A stretch of DNA of 64,000 nucleotides from Halisarca cf. caerulea (Eukaryota > Porifera > Demospongiae > Chondrillida > Halisarcidae). The notes beneath the pieces are model-generated. The model made no database searches and was not told the origin of the DNA. It saw nothing but the letters and a program-made list of their open reading frames with translations. A program made the translations under genes and the position numbers. This document shows, in pieces, positions 23,414 to 35,916 of the stretch. Every line of letters begins with the position of its first letter. Position 1 is the first letter of the stretch. The stretch covers positions 60,001 through 124,000 of the forward strand of contig CAUJGJ010000293.1 of NCBI GenBank assembly GCA_963170055.1, given 5' to 3'.

Positions 23414-26220
23414 TGGTGCTAATACAAAAATTTGGCACTAGCACCACATACATTCCCGGTGGACACACATGAAGTTTCTGAAGTACTGTGGGCGTATTTG
23501 TGTAGTGTTGGATATGCTGGTGCTAATACCAATATTTGGCACTAGCACCACGCACATTCCCAGTGGACACACATGACCTTACTGAAGTGCTGTGGGCGTA
23601 TTTGTGTAGTGTTGTGTATGCTGGTACTAATACCAATATTTTGCACTAGCCACACGCACATTCCCGGTGGACACACATGAAGTTTCTGAAGTGCTGTGGG
23701 CGTATTTGTGTAGTGTTGGATATGCTGGTGCTAATACAAATATTTGGCACTAGCACCACATACATTCCCGGTGGACACACATGAAGTTTCTGAAGTACTG
23801 TGGGCGTATTTGTGTAGTGTTGGATATGCTGGTGCTAATACCAATATTTGGCACTAGCACCACGCACATTCCCAGTGGACACACATGAAGATTTTTAACT
23901 ACTGTGGGCGTATTTGTGTATTGTTTGATATGCTGGTGCTAATACCAATATTTGGCACTAGCACCATGCACATTCCCGGTGGACACACATGAAGTTTCTG
24001 AAGTGCATTGGGCTTATTTGTGTAGTGTTGGATATGCTGGTGCTAATACCAATATTTGGCACTAGCACCACGCACATTCCCGGTGGACACACATGAAGTT
24101 TCTGAAGTGCTGTGGGCTTATTTGTGTAGTGTTGGATATGCTGGTGCTAATACCAATATTTGGCACTAGCACCACGCACATTCCCGGTGGACACACATGA
24201 CCATTCTGAAGTGCTGTGGGCGTATTTGTGTAGTGTTGGATATGCTGGTGCTAATACCAATATTTGGCACTAGCACCACGCACATTCCAAGTGGACACAC
24301 ATGACCTTTCTGAAGTGCTGTGGGCGTATTTGTGTAGTGTTGGATATGCTGGTGCTAATACCAATATTTGGCACTAGCACCACGCACAGTCCCAGTGGAC
24401 ACATATGAAGTTTCTGAAGTGCTGTGGGCGTATTTGTGTAGTGTTGGATATGCTGGTGCTAATACCAATATTTGGCACTAGCACAACGCACATTCCCAGT
24501 GGACACACATGACCTTTCTGAAGTGCTGTGGGCGTATTTGTGTAGTGTTGGATATGCTGGTGCTAATACCAATATTTGGCACTAGCACCACGCACATTCC
24601 CAGTGGACACACATGACCTTTCTGAAGTGCTGTGGGCGTATTTGTGTAGTGTTGGATATGCTGGTGCTAATACCAATATTTGACACTAGCACCACGCACA
24701 TTCCCATTGTGCACACATGAAGTTTCTGAAGTGCTGTGGGCGTATTTGTGTAGTGTTGGATATGCTGGTGCTAATACCAATATTTGGCACTAGCACCACG
24801 CACATTCCCAGTGGACACACATGACCTTTCTGAAGTGCTGTGGGCGTATTTGTGTAGTGTTGGATATGCTGGTGCTAATACCAATATTTGGCACTAGCAC
24901 CACGCACATTCCCATTGTACACACATGAAGTTTCTGAAGAGCTGTGGGCGTATTTGTGTAGTGTTGGATATGCTGGTGCTAATACCAATATTTGGCACTA
25001 GCACCACGCACATTCCCAGTGGACACACATGAAGTTTCTTAACTACTGTGGGCGTATTTGTGTAATGTTGGATATGCTGGTGCTAATACCAATATTTGGC
25101 ATTAGCACCGCGCATATTCCCAGTGGACACACATGACCTTTCTGAAGTGCTGTGGGCGTGTTTGTGTAGTGTTGGATATGCTGGTGCTAATACCAATATT
25201 TGGCACTAGCACCACGCACATTCCCAGTGGACACACATGACCTTTCTGAAGTGCTGTGGGCGTATTTGTGTAGTGTTGGATATGCTGGTGCTAATACCAA
25301 TATTTGGCACTAGCACCACGCACATTCCCAGTGGACACACATGACCTTTCTGAAGTGCTGTGGGCGTATTTGTGTAGTGTTGGATATGCTGGTGCTAATA
25401 CCAATATTTGGCACTAGCACCACGCACAGTCCCAGTGGACACATATGAAGTTTATGAAGTGCTGTGGGCGTATTTGTGTAGTGTTGGATATGCTGGTGCT
25501 AATACCAATATTTGGCACTAGCACAACGCACATTCCCAGTGGACACACATGACCTTCTGAAGTGCTGTGGGCGTATTTGTGTAGTGTTGGATATGCTGGT
25601 GCTAATACCAATATTTGGCACTAGCACCACGCACATTCCCAGTGGACACACATGACCTTTCTGAAGTGCTGTGGGCGTATTTGTGTAGTGTTTGATATGC
25701 TGGTGCTAATACCAATATTTGACACTAGCACCACGCACATTCCCATTGTGCACACATGAAGTTTCTGAAGTGCTGTGGGCGTATTTGTGTAGTGTTGGAT
25801 ATGCTGGTGCAAATACCAATATTTGGCACTAGCACCACGCACATTCCCAGTGGACACACATGAAGTTTCTTAACTACTGTGGGCGAATTTGTGTAATGTT
25901 GGATATGCTGGTGCTAATACCAATATTTGGCACTAGCACCGCGCACATTCCCAGTGGACACACATGACCTTTCTGAAGTGCTGTGGGCGTATTTCTGTAG
26001 TGTTGGATATGCTGGTGCTAATACCAATATTTGGCACTAGCACCACGCACATTCCCAGTGGACACACATGAAGTTTCTGATGTGCTGTGGGCGTAATTGT
26101 GTAGTGTTGGATATGCTGGTGCTAATACCAATATTTGGCACTAGCACCACGCATATTCCCAGTGGACACACATGACCTTTCTGAAGTGCTGTGGGCGTAT
26201 TTGTGTAGTGTTGGATATGC
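23414..26220. repeat. 2,807-bp tandem duplication, copy A (27 monomers)
   Basis: It starts within a monomer carrying GCTAATACAAAAATTTGG and CCACATACATT. Further marks are TTGTGTATGCTGGTACT, AAGATTTTTAACTAC with TTGTTTGATATG, GAAGTGCATTGGGC, AGTCCCAGTGG/CATATG, CACAACGCAC, CCCATTGTGC, GAAGAGCTG, TTCTTAACTAC/CATTAGCACCGCGC, AAGTTTATGAAG, a 1-bp deletion (GACCTTCTG near 25,554) and TGATGTGCTG/GTAATTG. All recur 2,807 bp downstream. The unit joins a segment of the variant-rich domain (to about 24.3 kb) to a segment like the window's left edge. Confidence 0.92.
25480..25582. repeat. 103-bp monomer in copy A
   Basis: It reads CATGACCTTCTGAAG instead of CATGACCTTTCTGAAG, losing one T of the T-run near 25,554. 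It is paired with the identical deletion at 28,287-28,389, showing that the deletion came before the 2.8-kb duplication. Confidence 0.92.
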
Positions 26221-29027
26221 TGGTGCTAATACAAATATTTGGCACTAGCACCACATACATTCCCGGTGGACACACATGAAGTTTCTGAAGTACTGTGGGC
26301 GTATTTGTGTAGTGTTGGATATGCTGGTGCTAATACCAATATTTGGCACTAGCACCACGCACATTCCCAGTGGACACACATGACCTTACTGAAGTGCTGT
26401 GGGCGTATTTGTGTAGTGTTGTGTATGCTGGTACTAATACCAATATTTTGCACTAGCCACACGCACATTCCCGGTGGACACACATGAAGTTTCTGAAGTG
26501 CTGTGGGCGTATTTGTGTAGTGTTGGATATGCTGGTGCTAATACAAATATTTGGCACTAGCACCACATACATTCCCGGTGGACACACATGAAGTTTCTGA
26601 AGTACTGTGGGCGTATTTGTGTAGTGTTGGATATGCTGGTGCTAATACCAATATTTGGCACTAGCACCACGCACATTCCCAGTGGACACACATGAAGATT
26701 TTTAACTACTGTGGGCGTATTTGTGTATTGTTTGATATGCTGGTGCTAATACCAATATTTGGCACTAGCACCATGCACATTCCCGGTGGACACACATGAA
26801 GTTTCTGAAGTGCATTGGGCTTATTTGTGTAGTGTTGGATATGCTGGTGCTAATACCAATATTTGGCACTAGCACCACGCACATTCCCGGTGGACACACA
26901 TGAAGTTTCTGAAGTGCTGTGGGCTTATTTGTGTAGTGTTGGATATGCTGGTGCTAATACCAATATTTGGCACTAGCACCACGCACATTCCCGGTGGACA
27001 CACATGACCATTCTGAAGTGCTGTGGGCGTATTTGTGTAGTGTTGGATATGCTGGTGCTAATACCAATATTTGGCACTAGCACCACGCACATTCCAAGTG
27101 GACACACATGACCTTTCTGAAGTGCTGTGGGCGTATTTGTGTAGTGTTGGATATGCTGGTGCTAATACCAATATTTGGCACTAGCACCACGCACAGTCCC
27201 AGTGGACACATATGAAGTTTCTGAAGTGCTGTGGGCGTATTTGTGTAGTGTTGGATATGCTGGTGCTAATACCAATATTTGGCACTAGCACAACGCACAT
27301 TCCCAGTGGACACACATGACCTTTCTGAAGTGCTGTGGGCGTATTTGTGTAGTGTTGGATATGCTGGTGCTAATACCAATATTTGGCACTAGCACCACGC
27401 ACATTCCCAGTGGACACACATGACCTTTCTGAAGTGCTGTGGGCGTATTTGTGTAGTGTTGGATATGCTGGTGCTAATACCAATATTTGACACTAGCACC
27501 ACGCACATTCCCATTGTGCACACATGAAGTTTCTGAAGTGCTGTGGGCGTATTTGTGTAGTGTTGGATATGCTGGTGCTAATACCAATATTTGGCACTAG
27601 CACCACGCACATTCCCAGTGGACACACATGACCTTTCTGAAGTGCTGTGGGCGTATTTGTGTAGTGTTGGATATGCTGGTGCTAATACCAATATTTGTCA
27701 CTAGCACCACGCACATTCCCATTGTACACACATGAAGTTTCTGAAGAGCTGTGGGCGTATTTGTGTAGTGTTGGATATGCTGGTGCTAATACCAATATTT
27801 GGCACTAGCACCACGCACATTCCCAGTGGACACACATGAAGTTTCTTAACTACTGTGGGCGTATTTGTGTAATGTTGGATATGCTGGTGCTAATACCAAT
27901 ATTTGGCATTAGCACCGCGCATATTCCCAGTGGACACACATGACCTTTCTGAAGTGCTGTGGGCGTATTTGTGTAGTGTTGGATATGCTGGTGCTAATAC
28001 CAATATTTGGCACTAGCACCACGCACATTCCCAGTGGACACACATGACCTTTCTGAAGTGCTGTGGGCGTATTTGTGTAGTGTTGGATATGCTGGTGCTA
28101 ATACCAATATTTGGCACTAGCACCACGCACATTCCCAGTGGACACACATGACCTTTCTGAAGTGCTGTGGGCGTATTTGTGTAGTGTTGGATATGCTGGT
28201 GCTAATACCAATATTTGGCACTAGCACCACGCACAGTCCCAGTGGACACATATGAAGTTTATGAAGTGCTGTGGGCGTATTTGTGTAGTGTTGGATATGC
28301 TGGTGCTAATACCAATATTTGGCACTAGCACAACGCACATTCCCAGTGGACACACATGACCTTCTGAAGTGCTGTGGGCGTATTTGTGTAGTGTTGGATA
28401 TGCTGGTGCTAATACCAATATTTGGCACTAGCACCACGCACATTCCCAGTGGACACACATGACCTTTCTGAAGTGCTGTGGGCGTATTTGTGTAGTGTTG
28501 GATATGCTGGTGCTAATACCAATATTTGACACTAGCACCACGCACATTCCCATTGTGCACACATGAAGTTTCTGAAGTGCTGTGGGCGTATTTGTGTAGT
28601 GTTGGATATGCTGGTGCTAATACCAATATTTGGCACTAGCACCACGCACATTCCCAGTGGACACACATGAAGTTTCTTAACTACTGTGGGCGAATTTGTG
28701 TAATGTTGGATATGCTGGTGCTAATACCAATATTTGGCACTAGCACCGCGCACATTCCCAGTGGACACACATGACCTTTCTGAAGTGCTGTGGGCGTATT
28801 TCTGTAGTGTTGGATATGCTGGTGCTAATACCAATATTTGGCACTAACACCACGCACATTCCCAGTGGACACACATGAAGTTTCTGATGTGCTGTGGGCG
28901 TAATTGTGTAGTGTTGGATATGCTGGTGCTAATACCAATATTTGGCACTAGCACCACGCATATTCCCAGTGGACACACATGACCTTTCTGAAGTGCTGTG
29001 GGCGTATTTGTGTAGTGTTGGATATGC
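26221..29027. repeat. 2,807-bp tandem duplication, copy B
   Basis: It matches copy A mark for mark, including the 103-bp monomer, which explains the 2,807 rather than 2,808 bp length. Differences noted are ACAAATATTT here against ACAAAAATTT (start), TTTGTCACTAG at about 27,697 against TTTGGCACTAG, GGGCGTATT at about 27,962 against GGGCGTGTT at about 25,155, GTTTGATATG at about 25,690 in copy A only, GCTAATACC against GCAAATACC at about 25,808, and CTAACACC at about 28,846 against CTAGCACC. So the copies are not digitally identical, which argues against a pure assembly repeat. Confidence 0.92.
28287..28389. repeat. 103-bp monomer in copy B
   Basis: It has the same CATGACCTTCTGAAG deletion as 25,480-25,582, exactly 2,807 bp away. 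The preceding monomer in both copies carries AAGTTTATGAAG, a further shared private mark. Confidence 0.92.
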
Positions 29028-29770
29028 TGGTGCTAATACCAATATTTGGCACTAGCACCACGCACAGTCCCAGTGGACACATATGAAGTTTCTGAAGTGC
29101 TGTGGGCGTATTTGTGTAGTGTTGGATATGCTGGTGCTAATACCAATATTTGGCACTAGCACAACGCACATTCCCAGTGGACACACATGACCTTTCTGAA
29201 GTGCTGTGGGCGTATTTGTGTAGTGTTGGATATGCTGGTGCTAATACCAATATTTGGCACTAGCACCACGCACATTCCCAGTGGACACACATGACCTTTC
29301 TGAAGTGCTGTGGGCGTATTTGTGTAGTGTTGGATATGCTGGTGCTAATACCAATATTTGACACTAGCACCACGCACATTCCCATTGTGCCCACATGAAG
29401 TTTCTGAAGTGCTGTGGGCGTATTTGTGTAGTGTTGGATATGCTGGTGCTAATACCAATATTTGGCACTAGCACCACGCACATTCCCAGTGGACACACAT
29501 GAAGTTTCTTAACTACTGTGGGCGTATTTGTGTAATGTTGGATATGCTGGTGCTAATACCAATATTTGGCACTAGCACCGCGCACATTCCCAGTGGACAC
29601 ACATGACCTTTCTGAAGTGCTGTGGGCGTATTTGTGTAGTGTTGGATATGCTGGTGCTAATACCAATATTTGGCACTAGCACCACGCACATTCCCAGTGG
29701 ACACACATGAAGTTTCTGATGTGCTGTGGGCGTAATTGTGTAGTGTTGGATATGCTGGTGCTAATACCAA
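29028..29770. repeat. Block collinear with the window's left edge
   Basis: The marks AGTCCCAGTGG/CATATG, CACAACGCAC, GACAC with CCCATTGTGCCCACATG, TTCTTAACTAC, CACCGCGC and TGATGTGCTGTGG/GTAATTG (29,717) reproduce the order at 660-1,400. The offset is 28,389 bp, which is 273 monomers minus the three 1-bp deletions in between. It is also a third copy of the right half of the 2,807-bp unit. Confidence 0.85.
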
Positions 29771-30344
29771 TATTTGGCATTATCACCACGCACATTCAAA
29801 GTGAACACACATGAAGTTTCTGAAGTGCTGTTGGCGTATTTTTGTAGTGTTGGATATGGTGATTCTAATACCAATATTTGGCACTAGCACCACGCACATT
29901 CCCAGTGGACACACATGACGTTTCTGAAGTGCTGTGGGCGTATTTGTGTAGTGTTGGATATGCTGGTGCTAATACCAATATTTGGCACTAGCACCACGCA
30001 CATTCCAAGTGGACACACATGACCTTACTGAAGTGCTGTGGGCGTATTTGTGTAGTGTTGGATATGCTGGTGCTAATACCAATATTTGGAACTAGCACCA
30101 CGCACATTCCCAGTGGACACACATGAAGTTTCTGAAGTGCTGTGGGCGTATTTGTGTAGTGTTGGATATGCTGGTGCTAATACCAATATTTGGCACTAGC
30201 ACCACGCACATTCCCAGTGGGCACACATGAAGTTGCTGAAGTGCTGTGGGGGTATTTGTGTAGTGTTGGATATGCTGGTGCTAATACCAATATTTGGCAC
30301 TAGCACCACTCACATTCCCAGTGAACACACATGAAGTTTCTGAA

Positions 30345-31454
30345 GTGCTGTGGGCGTATTTGTGTAGTGTTGGATATGCTGGTGCTAATACCAATATTTG
30401 GCACTAGCACCACGCACATTCCCAGTGGACACACATGAAGTTTCTGAAGTGCTGTGGGCGTATTTGTGTAGTGTTGGATATGCTGGTGCTAATACCAATA
30501 TTTGGCATTATCACCACGCACATTCCCAGTGAACGCACATGAAGTTTCTGAAGTGCTGTTGGCGTATTTTTGTAGTGTTGGATATGGTGATGCTAATACC
30601 AATATTTGGCACTAGCACCACGCACATTCCCAGTGGACACACATGACTTTTCTGAAGTGCTGTGGGCGTATTTGTGTAGTGTTGGATATGCTGGTGCTAA
30701 TACCAATATTTGGCACTAGCACCACGCACATTCCAAGTGGACACACATGACCTTACTGAAGTGCTGTGGGCGTATTTGTGTAGTGTTGGATATGCTGGTG
30801 CTAATACCAATATTTGGAACTAGCACCACGCACATTCCCAGTGGACACACATGACGTTTCTGAAGTGCTGTGGGCGTATTTGTGTAGTGTTGGATATGCT
30901 GGTGCTAATACCAATATTTGGCACTAGCACCACGCACATTCCCAGTGGACACACATGAAGTTTCTGAAGTGCTGTGGGCGTATTTGTGTAGTGTTGGATA
31001 TGCTGGTGCTAATACCAATATTTGGCATTATCACCACGCACATTCCCAGTGAACGCACATGAAGTTTCTGAAGTGCTGTTGGCGTATTTTTGTAGTGTTG
31101 GATATGGTGATGCTAATACCAATATTTGGCACTAGCACCACGCACATTCCCAGTGGACACACATGACTTTTCTGAAGTGCTGTGGGCGTATTTGTGTAGT
31201 GTTGGATATGCTGGTGCTAATACCAATATTTGGCACTAGCACCACGCACATTCCAAGTGGACACACATGACCTTACTGAAGTGCTGTGGGCGTATTTGTG
31301 TAGTGTTGGATATGCTGGTGCTAATACCAATATTTGGAACTAGCACCACGCACATTCCCAGTGGACACACATGACGTTTCTGAAGTGCTGTGGGCGTATT
31401 TGTGTAGTGTTGGATATGCTGGTGCTAATACCAATATTTGGCACTAGCACCACG
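30345..31454. repeat. 5-monomer (520-bp) tandem duplication
   Basis: Bases 30,345-30,934 match 30,865-31,454 at an offset of 520 bp. Both carry CATTATCACC, GTGAACGCACATG, TGCTGTTGGCG, GGTGATGCTA, TGACTTTTCTG, TTCCAAGTGG, TGACCTTACTG, TTTGGAACTAG and TGACGTTTC in the same order. The match ends at CCACGCACATT (30,935) against CCACGTACATT (31,455). A third, more diverged start lies seven monomers upstream at 29,771. Confidence 0.88.
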
Positions 31455-31789
31455 TACATTCCCAGTGAACACACATGAAGTTTCTGAAGTGCTGTGGGCG
31501 TATTTGTGTAGTGTTGGATATGCTGGTGCTAATACCAATATTTGGCACTAGCACCACGCACATTCCCAGTGGACACACATGACCTTTCTGAAGTGCTGTG
31601 GGCGTATTTGTGTAGTGTTGGATGTGCTGGTGCTAATACCAATATTTGGCACTAGCACCACGCACATTCCCAGTGGACACACATGACGTTTCTGAAGTGC
31701 TGTGGGCGTATTTGTGTAGTGTTGGATATGCTGGTGCTAATACCAATATTTGGCACTAGCACCACGCACATTCCCAGTGGACACACATG

Positions 31790-32530
31790 ACCATACTGAA
31801 GTGCTGTGGGCGTATTTGTGTAGTGTTGTGTATGCTGGTACTAATACCAATATTTTGCACTAGCCACACGCACATTCCCGGTGGACACACATGAAGTTTC
31901 TGAAGTGCTGTGGGCGTATTTGTGTAGTGTTGGATATGCTGGTGCTAATACAAAAATTTGGCACTAGCACCACATACATTCCCGGTGGACACACATGAAG
32001 TTTCTGAAGTACTGTGGGCGTATTTGTGTAGTGTTGGATATGCTGGTGCTAATACCAATATTTGGCACTAGCACCACGCACATTCCCAGTGGACACACAT
32101 GACCTTACTGAAGTGCTGTGGGCGTATTTGTGTAGTGTTGTGTATGCTGGTACTAATACCAATATTTTGCACTAGCCACACGCACATTCCCGGTGGACAC
32201 ACATGAAGTTTCTGAAGTGCTGTGGGCGTATTTGTGTAGTGTTGGATATGCTGGTGCTAATACAAATATTTGGCACTAGCACCACATACATTCCCGGTGG
32301 ACACACATGAAGTTTCTGAAGTACTGTGGGCGTATTTGTGTAGTGTTGGATATGCTGGTGCTAATACCAATATTTGGCACTAGCACCACGCACATTCCCA
32401 GTGGACACACATGACCTTACTGAAGTGCTGTGGGCGTATTTGTGTAGTGTTGTGTATGCTGGTACTAATACCAATATTTTGCACTAGCCACACGCACATT
32501 CCCGGTGGACACACATGAAGTTTCTGAAGT
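31790..32530. repeat. 3-monomer (312-bp) higher-order repeat, middle locus
   Basis: TGTGTATGCTGGTACT occurs at 31,827, 32,139 and 32,451, exactly 312 bp apart. Each unit contains monomer 1 (TGTGTATGC, TTTTGCACTAGCCACACGC, CCCGGTGG), monomer 2 (AATACAAATATTTGG, CCACATACATT, CCCGGTGG) and monomer 3 (GAAGTACTGTGG, then TGACCTTACTG). The third unit lacks monomer 2. Monomer 1 destroys both long arms of the dyad. Confidence 0.9.
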
Positions 32531-32818
32531 ACTGTGGGCGTATTTGTGTAGTGTTGGATATGCTGGTGCTAATACCAATATTTGGCACTAGCACCACGCA
32601 CATTCCCAGTGGACACACATGACCTTTCTTAAGTGCTGTGGGCGTATTTGTGTAGTGTTGGATATGCTGGTGCTAATACCAATATTTGGCACTAGCACCA
32701 CGCACATTCCCAGTGGACACACATGACCTTTCTGAAGTGTTGTGGGCGTATTTGTGTAGTGTTGGATATGCTGGTGCTAATACCAATATTTGGCACTAGC
32801 ACCACGCACATTCCCAGT

Positions 32819-32900
32819 TGATGCACATGACGTTTCTGTATTGCTGAGGATAAATTTGTGTATTATTGGAATTGGTGGTTCTAAGACCAAAATTTGGAAA
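32819..32900. repeat. Divergent monomer, copy 2
   Basis: It resembles 2,558-2,639 but has TTCTAAGACCAAAATTTGG and GGAAATAGC at its end. The following monomer carries CCCATTGTAC, unlike copies 3, 5 and 6. Confidence 0.9.
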
Positions 32901-33858
32901 TAGCACCACGCACATTCCCATTGTACACACATGAAGTTTCTGAAGTGCTGTGGGCGTATTTGTGTAGTGTTGGATATGCTGGTGCTAATACCAATATTTG
33001 GCACTAGCACCACGCACATTCCCAGTGGACACACATGAAGTTTCTTAACTACTGTGGGTGTATTTGTGTAATGTTGGATATGCTGGTGCTAATACCAATA
33101 TTTGGAACTAGCACCGCGCACATTCCCAATGGACACACATGACCTTTCTGAAGTGCTGTGGGCGTATTTGTGTAGTGTTGGATATGCTGGTGCTAATACC
33201 AATATTTGGCAATAGCACCACGCACATTCCCAGTGGACACACATGACCTTTCTGAAGTGCTGTGGGCGTATTTGTGTAGTGTTGGATATGCTGGTGCTAA
33301 TACCAATATTTGGCACTAGCACCACGCACATTCCCAGTGGACACACATGACCTTTCTGAAGTGCTGTGGGCGTATTTGTGTAGTGTTGGATATGCTGGTG
33401 CTAATACCAATATTTGGCACTAGCACCACGCACATTCCCAGTGGACACACATGAAGTTTCTGAAGTGCTGTGGGCGTATTTGTGTAGTGTTGGATATGCT
33501 GGTGCTAATACCAATATTTGGCACTAGCACCACGCACATTCCCAGTGGACACACATGAAGTTTCTGAAGTGCTGTGGGCGTATTTGTGTAGTGTTGGATA
33601 TGCTGGTGCTAATACCAATATTTGGCACTAGCACCACGCACATTCCCAGTGGACACACATGACCTTTCTGAAGTGCTGTGGGCGTATTTGTGTAGTGTTG
33701 GATATGCTGGTGCTAATACCAATATTTGGCACTAGCACCACGCACATTCCCAGTGGACACACATGACCTTTCTGAAGTGTTGTGGGCGTATTTGTGTAGT
33801 GTTGGATATGCTGGTGCTAATACCAATATTTGGCACTAGCACCACGCACATTCCCAGT

Positions 33859-33940
33859 TGATGCACATGACGTTTCTGTATTGCTGAGGATAAATTTGTG
33901 TATTATTGGAATTGGTGGTTCTAAGACCAAAATTTGGCAA
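33859..33940. repeat. Divergent monomer, copy 3
   Basis: Same type, with TTCTAAGACC and GGCAATAGCACC, followed by a TTCTTAACTGC / GTAATGTTGG monomer. It lies 1,040 bp from copy 2. Confidence 0.9.
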
Positions 33941-34378
33941 TAGCACCACGCACATTCCCAGTGGACACACATGAAGTTTCTTAACTGCTGTGGGCGTATT
34001 TGTGTAATGTTGGATATGCTGGTGCTAATACCAATATTTGGCAATAGCACCACGCACATTCCCAGTGGACACACATGACCTTTCTGAAGTGCTGTGGGCG
34101 TATTTGTGTAGTGTTGGATATGCTGGTGCTAATACCAATATTTGGCACTAGCACCACGCACATTCCCAGTGGACACACATGACCTTTCTGAAGTGCTGTG
34201 GGCGTATTTGTGTAGTGTTGGATATGCTGGTGCTAATACCAATATTTGGCACTAGCACCACGCACATTCCTAGTGGACACACATGACCTTTCTGAAGTGC
34301 TGTGGGCGTATTTGTGTAGTGTTGGATATGCTGGTGCTAATACCAATATTTGGCACTAGCACCACGCACATTCCCAGT

Positions 34379-34460
34379 TGATGCACATGACGTTTCTGTA
34401 TTGCTGAGGATAAATTTGTGTATTATTAAAATTGGTGGTTCTAAGACCAAAATTTGGAAA
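34379..34460. repeat. Divergent monomer, copy 4
   Basis: Same type, with private changes TTATTAAAATTGG (others TTATTGGAATTGG) and GGAAATAGCAAAACGC. Preceded by GAAGTGCTGTGG, not GAAGTGTTGTGG, so its left neighbour differs from the other copies. Confidence 0.9.
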
Positions 34461-35834
34461 TAGCAAAACGCACATTCCCAGTGGACACACATGACCTTTC
34501 TGAAGTGCTGTGGGCGTATTTGTGTAGTGTTGGATATGCTGGTGCTAATACCAATATTTGGCACTAGCACCACGCACATTCCCAGTGGACACACATGAAG
34601 TTTCTTAACTACTGTGGGCGTATTTGTGTAATGTTGGATATGCTGGTGCTAATACAAATATTTGGCACTAGCACCGCGCACATTCCCAGTGGACACACAT
34701 GACCTTTCTGAAGTGCTGTGGGCGTATTTGTGTAGTGTTGGATATGCTGGTGCTAATACCAATATTTGGCACTAGCACCACGCACATTCCCAGTGGACAC
34801 ACATGACCTTTCTGAAGTGCTGTGGGCGTATTTGTGTAGTGTTGGATATGCTGGTGCTAATACCAATATTTGGCACTAGCACCACGCACATTCCCAGTGG
34901 ACACACATGACCTTTCTGAAGTGCTGTGGGCGTATTTGTGTAGTGTTGGATATGCTGGTGCTAATACCAATATTTGGCACTAGCACCACGCACATTCCCA
35001 GTGGACACACATGAAGTTTCTGAAGTGCTGTGGGCGTATTTGTGTAGTGTTGGATATGCTGGTGCTAATACCAATATTTGGCACTAGCACCACGCACATT
35101 CCCAGTGGACACACATGAAGTTTCTGAAGTGCTGTGGGCGTATTTGTGTAGTGTTGGATATGCTGGTGCTAATACCAATATTTGGCACTAGCACCACGCA
35201 CATTCCCAGTGGACACACATGACCTTTCTGAAGTGCTGTGGGCGTATTTGTGTAGTGTTGGATATGCTGGTGCTAATACCAATATTTGGCACTAGCACCA
35301 CGCACATTCCCAGTGGACACACATGACCTTTCTGAAGTGCTGTGGGCGTATTTGTGTAGTGTTGGATATGCTGGTGCTAATACCAATATTTGGCACTAGC
35401 ACCACGCACATTCCCAGTGGACACACATGACCTTTCTGAAGTGCTGTGGGCGTATTTGTGTAGTGTTGGATATGCTGGTGCTAATACCAATATTTTGCAC
35501 TAGCACCACGCACATTCCCAGTGGACACACATGAAGTTTCTGAAGTGCTGTGGGCGTATTTGTGTAGTGTTGGATATGCTGGTGCTAATACCAATATTTG
35601 GCACTAGCACCACGCACATTCCCAGTGGACACACATGACCTTTCTGAAGTGCTGTGGGCGTATTTGTGTAGTGTTGGATATGCTGGTGCTAATACCAATA
35701 TTTGGCACTAGCACCACGCACATTCCCAGTGGACACACATGACCTTTCTGAAGTGTTGTGGGCGTATTTGTGTAGTGTTGGATATGCTGGTGCTAATACC
35801 AATATTTGGCACTAGCACCACGCACATTCCCAGT

Positions 35835-35916
35835 TGATGCACATGACGTTTCTGTATTGCTGAGGATAAATTTGTGTATTATTGGAATTGGTGGTTCTAA
35901 GACCAAAATTTGGCAA
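35835..35916. repeat. Divergent monomer, copy 5
   Basis: It matches copy 3 (TTCTAAGACC, GGCAATAGCACC), is preceded by GAAGTGTTGTGGG and followed by TTCTTAACTGC. With copy 6 it forms a 1,560-bp (15-monomer) duplication pair. Confidence 0.9.

Larger units (their letters stand above)
29771..32700. repeat. Mosaic variant-rich subdomain
   Basis: It begins abruptly with TTTGGCATTATCACC and ACATTCAAAGTGAAC. Marks include GGTGATTCTA or GGTGATGCTA, TTCCAAGTGG, TTTGGAACTAG, GTGAACGCACATG, TGCTGTTGGCG and GTATTTTTGTAG. From about 31,790 a 3-mer repeat similar to 23.3 and 51.5 kb follows. The domain contains a 5-mer duplication. No canonical homogeneous stretch longer than a few monomers was seen. Confidence 0.82.

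Noticed and set aside
23414..29027. Assembly artefact explanation for the 2,807-bp duplication
   Set aside because: The two copies differ at several positions scattered along the unit, so a simple repeated contig is unlikely; raw reads would still be decisive.
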